DNA of 49,322 nt from Halomonas borealis (GTDB lineage: Bacteria > Pseudomonadota > Gammaproteobacteria > Pseudomonadales > Halomonadaceae), in the NCBI RefSeq assembly GCF_004798905.1, contig NZ_SDMO01000017.1, positions 1 through 49,322 on the forward strand. The letters are read 5' to 3'. The position numbers and the translations under genes are program-made. Positions within the stretch are counted from its first letter, which is position 1. Each line of letters opens with the position of its first letter. Below, in pieces: positions 48,161-49,322 of the stretch. A model generated the notes under the pieces. The model was not told the origin of the DNA, ran no database searches, and was given only the letters and a program-made list of their open reading frames with translations.

Positions 48161-49042
48161 TCAGAGCATGTCGTGCTCTTCGAGGAAACGCTGGGTCACG
48201 TCCTCGATGGTCTCACGCTCCACATCGACCCGGGCGTTGAGGGTGGCCATGGTCTGGTCGTCGAGCAGCGCGGACAGGGCATTCATCTCTCCGGCCAGCT
48301 CCGGGTTGGCCTCCAGGGTTTCCTGGCGGACCACCGGCGTCAGGGCGTAGGCCGGGAAGAAGTTCTGGTCGTCCTCGAGGACATGGAAGCCGAAGGCCGG
48401 GATACGGCCGTCGGTGGCGAACACCAGGCCGATGTCGACCTGGCTGTCGCGCAGCGCCTGGTAGACCAGACCGGAGTCCATGCGCTTGACGTCGCCGCGG
48501 CCGAGCCGGAAGTCATAGGCCTGTTGCAGCGGGCGCCAGCCGTCCTCGCGGGCATAGAACTCGGCGTTGAGAGCCGCGGTCAGTTCCTCGCCATCGTTGA
48601 TCGCCTGGGACAGGTCGGAGATGGTCGTGATGCCGCGTTGCTCGGCGTCGTCCTCGCGCATGGCCAGGGCGTAGGTGTTGTTGGCGTCGGAGGCATCGAG
48701 CCACACCAGCCCCTTCTCGGCGTCGAGTTCCTTGACGCGCTGGTAGGTCTCTTCCGGCGACAGCGACTCGGTGACATCGTTGTAGTTGATCAGCGACGTT
48801 CCGGTGTATTCCCAGTAGAGGTCGATCTGGCCGTTCTCCTGGGCCTGGCGAAGTACCGCCGAGCCCATGCCGGCACGTGTCTCGACATCATAACCGAGGC
48901 TATCGAGGTACTGGTTGGTCATGCTGGCCAGGACCTGCTGCTCGGTGAAGTTCTTGCCGCCGACCACGATCTCGTCGGCCTGGGCGGTGGTCATGGCGCC
49001 GGCCAGTGCCAGGCCGGATAGTGTCATCATCAAGCGTTTCAT
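48161..49042 (-). CDS. OsmF/ProX-type quaternary amine binding protein, second copy
   Basis: A 293-residue periplasmic protein, the same length as and clearly paralogous to the one at 32404-33285; roughly two thirds of the residues agree by eye. The signal peptide ends near AMTTAQA, followed by DEIVVGGKNFTEQQVL; YWEYTGTSLINYN and LDASDANNTYALAMRED are conserved. AAGGAGATCACC precedes the ATG. The permease gene ends 67 bases upstream on the same strand, so this copy sits in a functional-looking ABC operon for glycine betaine, choline, carnitine or a similar compound. Confidence 0.92.
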   Translation of the reverse strand: MKRLMMTLSGLALAGAMTTAQADEIVVGGKNFTEQQVLASMTNQYLDSLGYDVETRAGMGSAVLRQAQENGQIDLYWEYTGTSLINYNDVTESLSPEETYQRVKELDAEKGLVWLDASDANNTYALAMREDDAEQRGITTISDLSQAINDGEELTAALNAEFYAREDGWRPLQQAYDFRLGRGDVKRMDSGLVYQALRDSQVDIGLVFATDGRIPAFGFHVLEDDQNFFPAYALTPVVRQETLEANPELAGEMNALSALLDDQTMATLNARVDVERETIEDVTQRFLEEHDML

Positions 49043-49109
49043 GGTGATCTCCTTAGGTCTTACCGAATACGGCCGCCGGGGCGGCCGGGTGTGCGATATG
49101 GCGGGCGGG

Positions 49110-49322
49110 TCAGGCGCGTGACGGATTGACCCCGCGCGGCACCAGCAAAAAGGCGCTGATCGCGATGATGGCGTCGACCACGATCGCCAGCAGGGCGGTG
49201 GGGATGGCGCCGGCGAGCATCATCACCGGATCGTAGAGGTCGATACCGGTGAAGATTAGCTCACCCAGGCCACCGGCACCGATCAAAAAGGCCAGCGGCA
49301 CGGTGCCCACGTTGATGGTCAA
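49110..49322 (-). CDS. Quaternary amine ABC transporter permease, C-terminal part
   Basis: The last 70 residues of an OpuCB/YehY-type permease; the gene continues beyond the window. The family coupling region NVGTVPLAFLIGAGGLGELIFTGI is present, followed by LYDPVMMLAGAIPTALLAIVVDAIIA and a final membrane helix. It is the channel partner of the binding protein encoded just downstream. Confidence 0.9.
   Translation of the reverse strand: MTINVGTVPLAFLIGAGGLGELIFTGIDLYDPVMMLAGAIPTALLAIVVDAIIAISAFLLVPRGVNPSRA

Overview
The window looks like a chromosomal segment of a halophilic gammaproteobacterium of the Halomonas/Chromohalobacter type. The reasons are high G+C in most genes, orthologs of typical gammaproteobacterial housekeeping genes (rlmM, tusA, tatD, epmC, uup, fadBA), and many transporters for osmolytes, peptides and organic acids (BCCT, OsmF/ProX-type ABC, TRAP). 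This placement rests on gene content and remembered protein families, not on a database search.

Layout. 1-94: 3' end of a 5S rRNA gene and its terminator, so an rRNA operon ends here. 422-18300: core region with a BCCT transporter, DUF2721 protein, rlmM, tusA, DUF3080 lipoprotein with a MATE pump, epmC, a possible inactive DnaQ-fold protein, tatD, uup, a universal stress protein, a MarR regulator, a DUF5924 membrane protein and the fadBA beta-oxidation operon with a possible PsrA-type operator. 18356-24666: a complete dipeptide/oligopeptide ABC operon (dppABCDF order on the minus strand) and a small flavodoxin-like reductase. 25105-33285: a PEBP protein, then a catabolic cluster made of a LysR regulator, an Fe(II)/2-oxoglutarate oxygenase, a DddP-like M24 enzyme and an MmsA-type aldehyde dehydrogenase, followed by a decayed BCCT gene, a MmgE/PrpD protein and an OsmF-type binding protein. 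33399-39586: a mobile, lower-G+C stretch bounded by a decayed IS481-type element and a decayed IS5-type element, carrying a LysR/EamA pair and an orphan TRAP-type binding protein. 39841-42301: a periplasmic retropepsin-like protein, a DCC thioredoxin-like protein, a Fcy1-type cytosine deaminase and an NAD(P)-binding protein. 42544-47047: a GntR-TRAP (dctPQM) operon facing a gluconokinase gene. 47128-49322: a nitrilase-superfamily amidase and a second OsmF-type ABC system that runs off the window.

The most interesting unit is 25614-33285. The M24 protein keeps the three Asp, one His and two Glu metal ligands of the DMSP lyase DddP, including the unusual Asp-x-Asp, but has Gly (residue 356) where DddP has its catalytic Asp. 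It is translated between an oxygenase with an intact HxD...H iron site and a CoA-acylating malonate/methylmalonate-semialdehyde dehydrogenase, and a binding-protein gene and a BCCT relic lie nearby. This suggests a pathway that hydroxylates and cleaves a small zwitterionic osmolyte and feeds a semialdehyde into central metabolism. The substrate is not known from the sequence.
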